Of a stretch of 64,000 nucleotides of DNA, positions 35,748-47,400 are shown piece by piece. The DNA lies in the NCBI GenBank assembly GCA_010909165.1, contig MU008163.1, positions 1,736,001 to 1,800,000 on the forward strand. Direction: 5' to 3'. The notes beneath the pieces were generated by a model. It worked only from the letters and a program-made list of their open reading frames with translations, had not been told where the DNA came from and ran no database searches. The position numbers were made by a program, and so were the translations under genes. The stretch is from Anthoceros angustus. Lineage: Eukaryota > Streptophyta > Anthocerotopsida > Anthocerotales > Anthocerotaceae. How positions within the stretch are numbered: the first letter of the stretch is position 1; each line of letters starts with the position of its first letter.

Positions 35748-37070
35748 ATGGATGTGTTGAAGCAGGAACTGGCGCGGAAGAGGAAGGCGTTTGAGCAGGA
35801 CTTTGGGGGGCGGAAGTTTGTGAAGAGAGGAGAGATCGAGCAGAAGGAGCTCGAGAGGATCAGGGAGGGAGAGCGGAAGGAGCTTCTGGAAAGAGCGAAG
35901 AAGGCGCAGGCCGGAGCAGCAGATGCCGCAGCGCATGCTTCAGATGCGCCATCGCTGCCTTCTTCGGCCAAGGGTTCCGCCAAGGGGAAGGAAATGGCAA
36001 GTGAGGAGTCTAAAATCGATGACTTAGTCTTACCACGCGGTGAGGTTATACGGCAGCTGAGGATTCTGAAGGCTCCGATCACGCTGTTCGGTGAGGATGA
36101 TGACATGCGGCTGGCCAGGTTGAAGTTGGTGCTGAAACAGGGGGTGCTGGATCCCGACAGTGAGTTGATGGAGGGGCAGAGGAACGACTTTCTAGCAGAC
36201 ATGGCGGAATTGAAGAAGCGGGAGAAGCACGGACGGTTGCATGGGAAGAAGGGGAAGCATCACAAGGAAAAGGATACGATGGATGCGGAGGATAAGGACA
36301 ATGGCGGTGATAAGGAGGGCGGCGGAGGCGGCTCCTCGGGGCTTGACACAGATAAGGACATCAAGAGACTTAAGAGTAATTTCGATGACCTAGGGGATGA
36401 GGACAAGATTTTGGTGTTTTTCAAGCGTCTTCTCCAAGAATGGGAGCAGGAGCTGGAGGACCGGCCAGAGAATGAGAGGAGAACAGGCAGGGGCAAGTCG
36501 AGTGTGGCTATTTTCAAGCAATGTGCTCGGTATCTTAAACCGCTGTTCAAAATGTGCAGGAAGCGGGTATGTGTAATTGCATGTAGTTGTTTTTTGCGTG
36601 GTTATCGTTTTGTAGATCCGGGAATGAGTTCTCACTTTCACGTTTGTGTGCAGATGTTACCAGATGACATCCGCCAGGCGCTGATGATTGTGGTGAATTG
36701 TTGTATGAAAAGAGACTACCTGACGGCAATGGACCAATACATCAAACTTGCTATTGGCAATGCACCTTGGCCAATTGGTGTCACTATGGTTGGCATTCAC
36801 GAGCGTTCTGCTCGGGAGAAGATTTACACCAACAGCGTGGCGCACATCATGAATGACGAGACTACGAGAAAATACTTGCAGTCTATCAAGAGACTGATGA
36901 CTTTATGCCAAAGGCGGTATCCATCAATGCCATCCAAGTCCGTGGAGTTCAACAGCCTGGCCAATGGTAGTGACCTTCAGTCTCTGCTGGCAGAGGAGAA
37001 GGCCAGGACAGGTAGTCACGTGGCAGAAGAAAGGTTGCTGCTTATGGCTAGCCCAGGTGATGACACTTGA
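35748..37070 (+). CDS. PRP18: pre-mRNA-splicing factor 18
   Basis: Two exons, 35748-36566 and 36654-37070, give 411 residues. Residues 1-60 are a charged helix (MDVLKQELARKRKAFEQDF). About residues 94-135 carry the PRP4-like splicing-factor motif (LPRGEVIRQLRILKAPITLF). A lysine/acidic linker follows, and from about residue 215 the Prp18 domain runs to the end, including KNYMQ-equivalent GNAPWPIGVTMVGIHERSA and SIKRLMTLCQRRYP. Prp18 acts in the second catalytic step of splicing, stabilising the 3' splice site with Slu7 and U5 snRNP. The 87-bp intron (gtatgt...gtgcag) has no stop in frame and is a multiple of three, so the unspliced frame also reads to the same stop with 29 extra residues inside the Prp18 domain. 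The start has a good context (gccATGG). Confidence 0.95.
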   Translation: MDVLKQELARKRKAFEQDFGGRKFVKRGEIEQKELERIREGERKELLERAKKAQAGAADAAAHASDAPSLPSSAKGSAKGKEMASEESKIDDLVLPRGEVIRQLRILKAPITLFGEDDDMRLARLKLVLKQGVLDPDSELMEGQRNDFLADMAELKKREKHGRLHGKKGKHHKEKDTMDAEDKDNGGDKEGGGGGSSGLDTDKDIKRLKSNFDDLGDEDKILVFFKRLLQEWEQELEDRPENERRTGRGKSSVAIFKQCARYLKPLFKMCRKRVCVIACSCFLRGYRFVDPGMSSHFHVCVQMLPDDIRQALMIVVNCCMKRDYLTAMDQYIKLAIGNAPWPIGVTMVGIHERSAREKIYTNSVAHIMNDETTRKYLQSIKRLMTLCQRRYPSMPSKSVEFNSLANGSDLQSLLAEEKARTGSHVAEERLLLMASPGDDT

Positions 37071-38510
37071 CAGCTGCAGCGAAGTGTTGTAGATTGTTTA
37101 GAGAGGAGGCAGGTGTTTGGAGCTTGAAGGGATCTTCAAATGTCCCTCTCGAGCTCTTGTATATTATCCATGTGGGCTCCGCAGTCCGTCATAACCGAGC
37201 TCACGACTTCACTTCAATTTCAGTGTGGTGGCTTGAACCAGGACCTTCTGTATTCTCACCCGATGTGCCAGTGGTGATCTAGCTCTGGGGCAGACGTTTT
37301 ACCCGTCTCTAATGGTAGGACTGTCAAGTGGATGTTTGAGTTTGTGCAAAAAGGAGACTTTGAGCATAGCTAAGTAGGTTGCATTGAGAAAGGTGTCTCC
37401 CGGCGTATGACACTTGAGATAGGGGACGGAGGGTTCTCTTTGAAGGTGCCCTTTGGCAACCTGCAAGTTGTATCTTGGGCTTTGTGCCTCCCCAAGGGAG
37501 GCCTGAAATGAATTAAGGACTATGCCTGGGAGCTTGCTCCTGGCCACTTCTGGCTCTGATGCCACTTTCTGAGTTTTCTAGCAATGTTTACAAACCAATG
37601 TCCAATCCATCCAGTGTTTGAAGGTTTCCCCAACAGTTGCAGGATACTGTCCTAACAGGCTGCTGTCTGCTGACACTTTCACCTTGTGATTTGCTGTGGC
37701 TGATGAGCGCGCACAGGATACGTGATGTTTGCTGGGGGCTGAACATGTGTAGCTAACCAATACGTCCCTGTGAAACAACTGTATGCTGGCTGTGTCTGAT
37801 TTAACCCGTGGCAGGTTGCCTGCCAGTATTGCTCCTTGTTAGCTTAACATCTGCCCATGAAGCAGAAACATTTGAAAGGCATTTGAAAGGTCTGAGTGAC
37901 ACTGTTTTTCATACAGGCCATAAACTGAGGGAGGACTAACAAGCGTGTGTCCATGCCACTTATCTCCTCTCATTCAGAAACATAACCAACAGGACCTTTT
38001 CACACGAGTCTCCGAGAAACTCCTTGCATGAGCTTTACTTCAAATGTTCCAAAAGGGAACTCGTGTTCGCAGTCCTGCGTTGAACAAGGCAGCCTTGGGT
38101 CATCTGTACGCGTGCTCCACCAGTCGTGCTTGCCACTCTCCACGCTAATCGTTGTCCTTGTGAGACATTGCTTCGCTCTCGGGCATATTTTTGTAATTAA
38201 TCAGTAAACTAATATTTTATTAATTTATGTTGGTATTAAAATATCTTAAACGTGATAAAATATCTAACAGAAAATAGAAAGCCTTTGGTTCCTTAGAAGA
38301 GGGTGTAATGTAACTAAAATAGAAGAGCTTATAGGTGGTAACGAGGAGTTGAGCTTGTATACCTACCTTAGACACATATGGAACACATCTTGCTTGTTGT
38401 CCCGATGGGTGTCAACGTGTTGTCATTCAGGATGTCATTTCTAACGTTATGTTTGCAATGGCTCATGAAAGTGGCTATAGGACTTGGAGGGAGCGTTGGT
38501 ATGCTTTATA
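37071..38510. other. no gene recognised; 3' flank of PRP18
   Basis: Ordinary intergenic sequence with only short frames. 38,190-38,290 is AT-rich. No repeats of note were seen up to the tandem duplication that starts near 38.5 kb. Confidence 0.45.
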
Positions 38511-38514
38511 TGCA

Positions 38515-40670
38515 TATTGCATGGTGAAGGCTGACTTATACCTCGTTTGGGGTGACCAAGTCTTGGTGGCGAATGTGAACGTTACTAATCCTACATGAGC
38601 ATCCACCTTTGAACAAGTTATTGTAAATTGTCCAAATTGGAGCGACGACTTCCAAGGTTATTAAGTATAGGGGAATTGAAAATGTGAACAAGAACGCTTA
38701 TCTTTACTATTGAGTTCCCAACTTTTGTACCTCCCGGCTATCGGTGACCGACTCTTCGTCACCGCCTGTTCAACAAAGAGTTAAGTGGGGGGAATTGAAA
38801 ATGTGAGTAAGAACGCTTATCTTTACTATTGAGTTCCCAACTTTTGTATCTCCCGGCTATTGGTGACTGACTCTTCGTCACCGTCTGTTCAACAAAGAGT
38901 TGTGGGGCTAACGTTCACGCTATGAAACAAGCTGTTGTGTAGCATTTACCGTATGCCTACACTACCCTCCACACATTCGGGCTTAACTACGGTCCGTTTA
39001 ATACAAATGGGGGCAGGCCACCTCGTCATCTTGCTTGCCTTGGAGACTTATAGAGCTTTGGCTAAAGACTGTGATAAATTTATCAAGCCTTGTGCCAAAG
39101 CATACCATGCAAGGATATATGGAGAGGGGCCACCTCTCGTCTATTTTACAACGTTCTTGCGGCAAGTCCTATTTCACAACGTTCTTTCGACAGTGAGTGT
39201 CACTTGCCCTCTAAAGGGCAAGTTTGCATGGGCTATCTTACGAACAATAACGATTTTTGGAGATGCATCCTCGACTAGTTCAGTAATATGTAGGCCATTC
39301 AATCTTCCTAGTTTTGACATTGTAGGCGACTTTAGACATGGAGCTTAGTTGCTCCTTCTTTACTGTGATCCTTGGGGTATCTCTTTGATGTTCTTTAGAA
39401 GATGGGTTCACCCTAACCCATATGCTCTTTCCTTAATAAAAACTTATATATTTGTTACTTAAGTAGGTAGTAAGGATTATGTAGCTATACTTGTACTTAA
39501 GCGGCGGGGGTGATGACTCGCAGTCAGCACCTCGGCCGTTGCTCTTTACTTCAACAAAAGTCAACAAGAATACATGAGAGAACATGCTATTTAGTGAAGG
39601 GGGTGATTATTGCATGGTGAAGGCCGACTTATACCTCGTTTGGGGTGACCAAGTCTTGGTGGCGAATGTGAACGCGTTTAATCCTACATGAGCATCCACC
39701 TTTGAACAAGTTATTGTAAATTGTCCAAATTGGAGCGACTTCCAAGGTTATTAAGTATAGGGAATTGAAAATGTGAACAAGAACGCTTATCTTTACTATT
39801 GAGTTCCCAACTTTTGTACCTCCGGCTATTTGGGGTGACCGACTCACTGCTCAACAAAGAGTTAAGTGGGGGGAATTGAAAATGTGAGTAAGAACGCTTA
39901 TCTTTACTATTGAGTTCCCAACTTTTGTATCTCCCGGCTATTGGTGACTGACTCTTCGTCACCGTCTGTTCAACAAAGAGTTGTGGGGCTAACGTTACTG
40001 CCTATGAAACAAGCTGTTGTGTAGCATTTACCGTATGCCTACACTACCCTCCACACATTCGGGCTTAACTACGGTCCGTTTAATACAAATGGGGGCAGGC
40101 CACCTCGTCATCTTGCTTGCCTTGGAGACTTATAGAGCTTTGGCTAAAGACTGTGATAAATTTATCAAGCCTTGTGCCAAAGCATACCATGCAAGGATAT
40201 ATGGAGAGGGGCCACCTCTCGTCTATTTTACAACGTTCTTGCGGCAAGTCCTATTTCACAACGTTCTTTCGACAAGGTCACTTGCCCTCTAAAGGGCAAG
40301 TTTGCATGGCCATCTTACACAATAACGATTTTTGGAGATGCATCTGACTAGTTCAAGAATATGTAGGCCATTCAATCTTCCTAGTTTTGACATTGTAGGC
40401 GACTTTAGACATGGAGCTTAGTTGCTCCTTCTTTCGTGATCCTTGGGGTATCTCTTTGATGTTCTTTAGAAGATGGGTTCACCCTAACCCATATGCTCTT
40501 TCCTTAATAAAACTTATATATTTGTTACTTAAGTAGGTAGTAAGGATTATGTAACCATACTTGTACTTAAGTAGGGGGTGATGACTGCGAACAAGACCTC
40601 GGCCGCTGTTCTTACTTCAACAAAAGTCAACAAGAATACATGAGAACATGCTATTTAGTGAAGGGGTGAT
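38515..40670. repeat. tandem duplication of about 1.09 kb
   Basis: attgcatggtgaaggc at about 38517 recurs near 39610, and everything after it repeats in order to about 40.67 kb. Inside copy 1 a ~107-bp piece (ggggaattgaaaatgtga...) is itself tandem (38665, 38792). Copy 1 has a plus-strand frame with an ATG at 38953 running to 39348 (about 131 codons, no known domain). In copy 2 the same frame breaks at about 40275. The two copies are identical over long runs and differ at focal sites such as ttcagtaat/ttcaagaat, actgtgatcc/cgtgatcc and gcagtcagcacc/gcgaacaagacc. Confidence 0.88.
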
Positions 40671-41060
40671 TATTCAAGATGAGGGTTTTGCTCTTTATTT
40701 GCGAAGGGGTTTTGGATGGGTGTTGAATCCCTTGTTCACCGCTTGTCTTTGGAAAAGATGATCGAGAAGAAGGGTGAACACCAACACCGCATGAGCTTGC
40801 CGTTGCGTGACATGTGGAGCAATGGTTGTAGTTTACACCTATGCCGACTTTAGAGCCCATTTTACATAAAATGGAGCACCATGATGTGAAGATGAGTACA
40901 TTTGACGATGCCCCCACAAACAATCGGGAAAACATGGTCCAACCAATGTCAGAACTCTCATATTTCAAGTTTCCCCCCAGAGAACGCTTCCATGCGGGGT
41001 GGTGGTGGTATGGGTCATACGAATCCCTTCTGTACGACATGGAATTCATGGAAATCGTGG

Positions 41061-41092
41061 GTGCAGGGCGCCGGCCAGCCGGCGCCCTGCAC
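41061..41092. other. perfect GC hairpin
   Basis: gtgcagggcgccgg at 41061-41074 pairs with ccggcgccctgcac at 41079-41092 across a 4-base loop. The equivalent place in the next copy (about 42,800) reads gtgcagccggcggcgcc and has no such stem. Confidence 0.8.
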
Positions 41093-41899
41093 CTGCCTCC
41101 CACAATCCCAGAAAGTGATATGTCATCTCCTATCCCTTGGTAGGTTGGAGGAATCGATTTTTGAGACAAGAGGGCTGCTGGATGTGTGTCACCAACCATC
41201 TGACAGGATGCTATGTATAGTCATGTGACTAGCCGTGATCAAAAGCAGAAAGTCTGGGTATGGATGCATTATTAGTGACGGCATCGTGCAAGCCCTAAAT
41301 GTGCACATGCTCTAAATGTGCAAATTGCTGCAAAAGGGTGTCCCACACTGCGCTAGTGCTTTAGGACTGGCAGATTCGATTGGAGCGATGGAGTTTCCAT
41401 CGGCTAACATCTTGTAGAATATACAGTCGTTTCAAACTTTCCCCAAGGAGAATGGGCTACAATGAGCGTGTCGAATGTGTCTTGCACGGTTTCCCTTCTC
41501 AAAGCAGAAAATGAGGCTACGCCTATGCGCACTTTTAACATTCAAGTGCAATCTACTCTCCTTCTAAATTGACGCCGTCATCTTCGTTAGGTTCGGCATC
41601 ATCACCGTCATCTTCACATCCTGTGCCACTTTGACTTGCTGGTTGTATGAAGCCCGCAATTCATTCACTTGTCCTTGATTGCCTTCTTGTCTACATCTGA
41701 GATGTTTAGAATTCAAGGTGAAACCATAATACAAGATGACGGTTTTGTACATAAACTTCCGAATATTTTTAGGTTCAACCCCTTGACCCCTTTTCCCGGT
41801 TTGTTGCTTGGCTGGCATCCCCAATTATGTATTCTTCAACGTACCTACCCTCAAACGCATCTGTGCTCGATTACATGCCGGTGAACAAGTAAGTGAGGC

Positions 41900-42300
41900 A
41901 TGGGTCATCAAACAAACCGTCAATCACCTTCCCAATCCAAAATGGTCATTGCGTGTCCCGTTTGGGCAATGAACATGCCCTTATTTATTTCAACACATCA
42001 CCATTCAAAGCGTGTCATTCCCTCCTTGTCTTTCCAAGTTTTGGTATCGTCCCAAATACATATCTCGTTGTGGAAGGTCCTCAACAACGCCTCCGTAATA
42101 AAGCTTCATCATCAAGTCGCAGAGGTTGGGCTGTTACTTCTACTTGGACCTCGAATACCACTTCCAAGGATCTTTGGAGGACGAGCCCAATGTTGTTTTG
42201 AACAATAACAGAATCTCTTGTTGGTCCACCCGAGCTTCCCACCATTTGTATTCCTCCGATGTCACATAAGGCCTAAGGGCCGAAAGACCTTCCTTCAAAT
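41900..42300 (-). pseudogene. DUF7869-type element, C-terminal module (copy 1)
   Basis: Minus-strand remnant of the module that reads SALRPYVTSEEYKWWEA in better copies. The frame is interrupted. It lies beside a second fragment (41824-41564) with FMYKTVILYYGFTLNSKH, which is repeated at 43484-43254. Confidence 0.5.
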
Positions 42301-43589
42301 GAGCCACACCATCCGTAGGTGATAAGTCGCCAACTTTCCTTTTCTATCCCTTGACCGAGGCGGTTAAAGCTGTTTGTCCACGCACGAATGTCAAAAACTC
42401 CAACCCGGCCTCTGTCTCCCAATAGGCGATGTGGAATCACTTGCTCGATGATGATTACAAACCCACGGTCACCTTTGGCTTCTCTCGTAATTTTGAATTG
42501 GTCTTTGGAAAAGATGATCGAGAAAGAAGGGTGAACACCAACACCGCAGCTTGCCGTTGCGTGACATGTGGAGCAATGGTTGTAGTTTACACCTATGCTT
42601 TAGAGCCCATTTGAAAATGGAGCACCATGACTGTGAAGATGAGTACATTTGACGATGCCCCACAAACAATCGGGAAAACATGGTCCAACCAATGTCGAAC
42701 TCTCATATTTCAAGTTTCCCCAGAACGCTTCCATGCGGGTGGTGGTGGTATGGGTCATACGAATCCTTCATGCGACATGGAATTCATGGAAATCGTGGGT
42801 GCAGCCGGCGGCGCCACCACCCCACCTCACAATCCCGAAAGTGATATGTCATCTCCTATCCCTTGGTAGGTTGGAGGAATCGATTTTGAGACAAGAGGGC
42901 TGGTATGTGTCACCAACCATCGGCGGGATGCTATGTATAGTCATGTGACTAGCCGTGATCAAAAGGAAAGTCGGGTATGGATGCATTATTAGTGACGCAT
43001 CGTGCAAGCCCTAAATGTGCACATGCTCTAAATGTGCAAATTGCGGAAAGGGTGTCCCAAGGCTGCGCTAGTGCTTTAAAGGCCGTTCGACTTGGAGCGA
43101 TGGAGTTTCCATCGGCTAACATCTTGTAGAATATACTGGTCGTTTCAAACTTTCCCCAAGGAGAATGGGCTACAATGAAGCGTGTCGAATGTGTCTTGCA
43201 CGGTTTCCCTTCTCAAAGCAGAAAATGAGGCTACCTATGCGCACTTTTAACATTCAAGTGCAATCTACTCTCCTTCTAAATTGACGCCTCATCTTCGTTA
43301 GGTTCGGCATCATCATCTTCACATCCTCTGCCACTTTGACTTGCTGGTTGTATGAAGCCCGCAATTCATTCACTTGTCCTTGATTGCCTTCTTGTCTACC
43401 GCATCTGAGATGTTTAGAATTCAAGGTGAAACCATAATACAAGATGACGGTTTTGTACATAAACTTCAATATTTTTAGGTTCAACCCCTTTCTTTTCCCG
43501 GTTTGTTGCTTGGTTTGGCATCCCCGAATTATGTATTCTTCAACGTACCTACCCTCAAACGCATCTGTGTGCTGTCATGCGGTGAACAA

Positions 43590-44007
43590 GTAAGTGAGGC
43601 ATGGGTCATCAAACAAAATCAATCACCTTCCCAATCCAAAATGGTCATTGCGTGTCCTGTTTTGGAACGCAATGAACATGCCCTTATTTATTTCAACACA
43701 TCACCATTCAAAGCGTGTCATTCCCTCCTTGTCTTTCCAAGTTTTGGTATCGTCCCAAATACATATCTCGTTGTGGAAGGTCCTCAACAACGCCTCCGTA
43801 ATAAAGCTTCATCATCAAGTCGCAGAGGTTGGGCATTACTTCTACTTGGACCTCGAATACCACTTCCAAGGATCTTTGGAGGACGAGCCCAATGTTGTTT
43901 TGAACAATAAGAATCTCTTGTTGGTCCACCCGAGCTTCCCACCATTTGTATTCCTCCGATGTCACATAAGGCCTAAGGGCCGAAAGACCTTCCTTCAAAT
44001 GAGCCAC
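43590..44007 (-). pseudogene. DUF7869-type element, C-terminal module (copy 2)
   Basis: The 99-codon minus-strand frame contains LKEGLSALRPYVTSEEYKWW and LPQRDMYLGRYQNLER. It breaks before the FWIGKV block that follows in the copy at 45.5 kb. It is part of the same gene as the core at 44.3-44.85 kb, which lies upstream on the minus strand. Confidence 0.6.
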
Positions 44008-44324
44008 ACCATCCGTAGGTGATAAGTCGCCAACTTTCCTTTTCTATCCCTTGAGGGCGGTTAAAGGCTGTGTCCATGTCCAACGAATGTCAAAAACTCC
44101 TCTGTCTCCCAATAGGCGATGTGGAATCACTTGCTCGATGTGATTACAAACCCACGGTCACCTTTGGCTTCTCTCGTAATTTTGAATTGGTCTTTGGAAA
44201 AGAGGTTGTTTAATTTTTGACCGCCTTGTATGCGTGTCCACCTTCCCTTGCCTTATGGGCCAAACATATGACCGGAAGTCCGAACTTGATCAATATCTTC
44301 ACCTCCGTGGAGTGTATGCACTAA

Positions 44325-44849
44325 TCAAAATCTCCGCGGTGAAGAGTGTGAGCTTCCTTGTGTTTTAAGCTTTTGAAAAGCATGAAAACATTTGGTCGAT
44401 TTGATCATGCGTATGCCCCACCAACAAAACCCCACTTTCACCTTTTCAAACGTCCCCATGTCCACGAGCATGTTGAGATATGCAAAGCAGTTGATTCTTG
44501 TTCTCTGCAGTGTTGTCCAATTGCAAATATAACACTTTCGGCAATACTCCTTCGTAGTTATGAATAACATCCGGATGATGGTAATCGTGAGATTGGCATC
44601 ATTCCATAAGTTCGCATAATGCAAGTAAGCTCTTGCCTTAAACGTGTAATTGTGGATCATGCACCCAACCACATGAACTGAATCGGCACTCCTCATCCAA
44701 GTTCTTTGGCCATCAGTAGATGGGGAATCTCCGTCTTCTTTTGGTCCATTCCATCGATTGAAAGTAGAAGGTACATATGTGGTTCTACATAACTCTTGCT
44801 CATGTTTCGCCATCTTCACCGCTCCGATGTAACCGCAAACGATGGGCAT
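44325..44849 (-). pseudogene. DUF7869 core domain (copy 2)
   Basis: A minus-strand frame of 174 codons with KMAKHEQELCRTTYVPSTF, TFKARAYLHYANLWNDANL and LNMLVDMGTFEKVKVGF. In intact DUF7869 proteins the last motif continues into a GHTHDQIDQ block. Here that block is encoded in the next frame (gtggggcatacgcatgatca and onward), so one small indel separates the two. DUF7869 proteins are widespread in transposon-like plant sequences; the likely role is a transposase-type nuclease, by association. Confidence 0.7.
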
Positions 44850-45160
44850 CTAAAGCCGCTTGATATTTTTCTTTGAAAACATACACACTCGTCGGTACAT
44901 TTGAAGAGACATCCGATTAGATATGAAGGACCCTCCTATCTTGAGACGATCGCTGCGGGCGACGTCCGCCCCAAATCAACGGAGGAAGAACCTTCATGTT
45001 CCGTCCTAGCGCATTTGCGACAATTGTCGTTGGCGTACTCGAGCAACCACAATCCATGCCTTGGCTTTTGGTTATGGGCGTAGGCCACCACATGTATAAA
45101 TTGTAGGGTGACCCGTATGGTCCTTCGCCATGTGGGGCGTTGGCGATTGGTATCCTCGCG

Positions 45161-45242
45161 GAACCCTATGGTGCCGTTAAGAGCACTGAGGTGGGCGCTG
45201 CCGGCGCCCATCTCGTGGGCTCTTAACGGCACCATAGGGTTC
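45161..45242. other. 24-bp perfect inverted repeat
   Basis: gaaccctatggtgccgttaa plus gagc (45161-45184) pairs exactly with its complement at 45219-45242 across a 34-base loop that holds ggcgctgccggcgcc. The second copy near 47,057-47,130 keeps the left arm, but its right arm is eroded. Confidence 0.9.
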
Positions 45243-45480
45243 TTGGCCGGCCGGCCGGCGGCGTCCCACCACATGTACCTCTCGTGGTTTCATCCCAAGG
45301 GTTTTGCATATGTGGGACGGCGGTCGGTGGCGTCACCCCATCCCATCATACAAAGATCAGTGACCGGTTATAGGGATCTTGCCCATAAAGCCTCGAGTTC
45401 AAAACAACCATTCCCCACTCAAGAAAACCATTGTCATAAGTTCCCATGCATGTCAACCAGCCCGTCGAAAGTGGTAACAA

Positions 45481-45939
45481 TTACCTTGATCGGATTTGTG
45501 GGTCATCAAACAAAACCCAATCAATCACCTTCCCAATCCAAAATGGTCTCAGCGTGTCCTCGCCGGCCGGAACCGCAATGAACATGCCCTTATTTATTTC
45601 CAACACATCACCATTCAAACGTGTCATTCCCTCCTTGTGTCTTTCCAAGTTTTGGTATCGTCCCAAATACATATCTCGTTGTGGAAGGTCCTCAACAACG
45701 CCTCGTAATAAAGCTTCATCATCAAGTCGCAGAGGTTGGGTTACTTCTACTGGACCTCGAATACCACTTCCAAGGATCTTTGGAGGACGAGCCCAATGTT
45801 GTTTTGAACAAAGAATCTCTTGTTGGTCCACCCGTAAAGCTTCCCACCATTTGTATTCCTCCGATGTCACATAAGGCCTAAGGGCCGAAAGACCTTCCTT
45901 CAAATGAGCCACACCATCCGTAGGTGATAAGTCCGCCAA
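45481..45939 (-). pseudogene. DUF7869-type element, C-terminal module (copy 3, best preserved)
   Basis: A 152-codon minus-strand frame: LKEGLSALRPYVTSEEYKWW, then LPQRDMYLGRYQNLERHKEG, then FIAVPAGEDTLRPFWIGKV. The last block resembles the small beta-barrel found after DUF7869 in such proteins, which has a chromo/BAH-like flavour (FW.GKV). It is the clearest view of this module and shows that the gene continued toward lower coordinates. Confidence 0.65.
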
Positions 45940-46067
45940 CTTTCCTTTTCTATCCCTTGACCGAGGGCGGTTAAGGGAGCGCTATTGTGTCCAACGGCAC
46001 GAATGTCAAAAACTCCAACCCGGCCTCTGTCTCCCAATAGGTGATGTGGAATCTACTTGCTCGATGA

Positions 46068-46747
46068 TTACAAACCCCACCTTTGGCTTCTCGTAATTTT
46101 GAATTGCCGGAAAGAGAGGTTGTTTAATTTTTGACCGCCTTGTATGTGTCCACCTTCCCTTGCCTTATGGGCCAAACATATGACCGAAGTCCGAACTCTC
46201 AATATCTTCACCTCCTGTGGAGTGTACGCACTAATCAAAATCTCGGCAGAAGAGTGTGAGCTTCCTTGTGTTTTAAGCTTTTGAAAAGCATGAAAACATT
46301 TGGTCGATTTGATCATGCGTATGCCCCACCAACAAAACCCCACTTTCACCTTTTCAAACGTCCCCATGTCCACGAGCATGTTGAGATATGCAAACAATAG
46401 CTTGATTCTTGTTCTCTCTGCAGTGTTGTCCAATTGCAAATATAACACTTTCGGCAATACTTCGTAGTTATGAATAACATCACGGATGATGGTAATCGTA
46501 AGATTGGCATCATTCCGAAGTTCGCATAATGCAAGTAAGCTCTTGCCTTAAACGTGTAATTGTGGATCATGCACCCAACCACATGAACGAATACGGCACT
46601 CCTCATCCAAGTTCTTTGGCCATCAAGTAGATGGGGAATCTCCGTCTTTTGGTCCATTCCATCGATTGAAAGTAGAAGGTACATATGTGGTTCTACATAA
46701 CTCTTGCTCTGTGTTTCGCCATCTTCACCGCTCCGATGTAACCGCAA
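46068..46747 (-). pseudogene. DUF7869 core domain (copy 3)
   Basis: Two overlapping minus-strand frames together give the core: LLSIDGMDQKTEIPHL, RTWMRSAVFVHVVGCMIHNY, then VLYLQLDNTAERTRIKLLFA and LNMLVDMGTFEKVKVGF. SIDGMDQ and LQLDNT are the conserved aspartate motifs of DUF7869. The frame handover near 46,450 reflects a small indel. Confidence 0.72.
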
Positions 46748-47400
46748 ACGATGGGCATCTAAAGCCGCTTGATATTTTTCTGCTTTAAAACATACACACT
46801 GCCGTACATTTGAAGAGACATCCGATTAGATATGAAGGACCCTCCTATCGACAAGACACTGGGCGGCCCCGCCCCAAATCAACGGAGGAAGAACCTTCAT
46901 GTTCCGTCCTAGCGCATTTGCGACAATTGTCGCTGGCGTACTACGAGCAACCACAATCCATGCCTTATGGAGGCCGCCCCACCACATGTATAAATTGTAG
47001 GGTGACCCGTATGGTCCTTCGCCATGTGGGGCGTTGGCGATTGGTATCCTCGGACGGAACCCTATGGTGCCGTTAAAGAGCACTGAGGTGGGCGCCGGCG
47101 CCCATCTCCGTCAACGCACCATAGGGTTCTTGGCCTCCAGGGGCCGGCCGGCGTCCCACCACATGTCTGGTGGCCTCTCGTGGTTTCATCCCAAGGGTTT
47201 TGCATATGTGGACGGTCGGCCGCACCCCATCCCATCATACAAAGATCTAAGACCCGGTTATAGGGATCTTGCCCATAAAGCCTCGAGTTCAAAACAACCA
47301 TTCCCCACTCAAGAAAACCATTGTCATAAGTTCCCATGCATGTCAACCAGCCCGTCGAAAGTGGTAACAATTACCTTGATCGGATTTGTGGGTCATGTTC

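Larger units (their letters stand above)
40670..47400. repeat. tandem and rearranged copies of a DUF7869-type element
   Basis: Repeated modules, all coding on the minus strand: a C-terminal module at 41.56-42.35, 43.25-44.05, 45.48-45.95 and (partly) 47.2-47.4 kb; a downstream module at 40.75-41.5 and 42.5-43.25 kb; and a DUF7869 core at 44.3-44.85 and 46.07-46.75 kb. The copies share runs of 50-100 identical bases separated by small differences that fall mainly at CAG, CTG or nearby CG sites. GC-palindromic tracts (ggcgccggcc) appear at some of these sites. The order of modules indicates tandem duplication with internal deletions. Confidence 0.75.
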
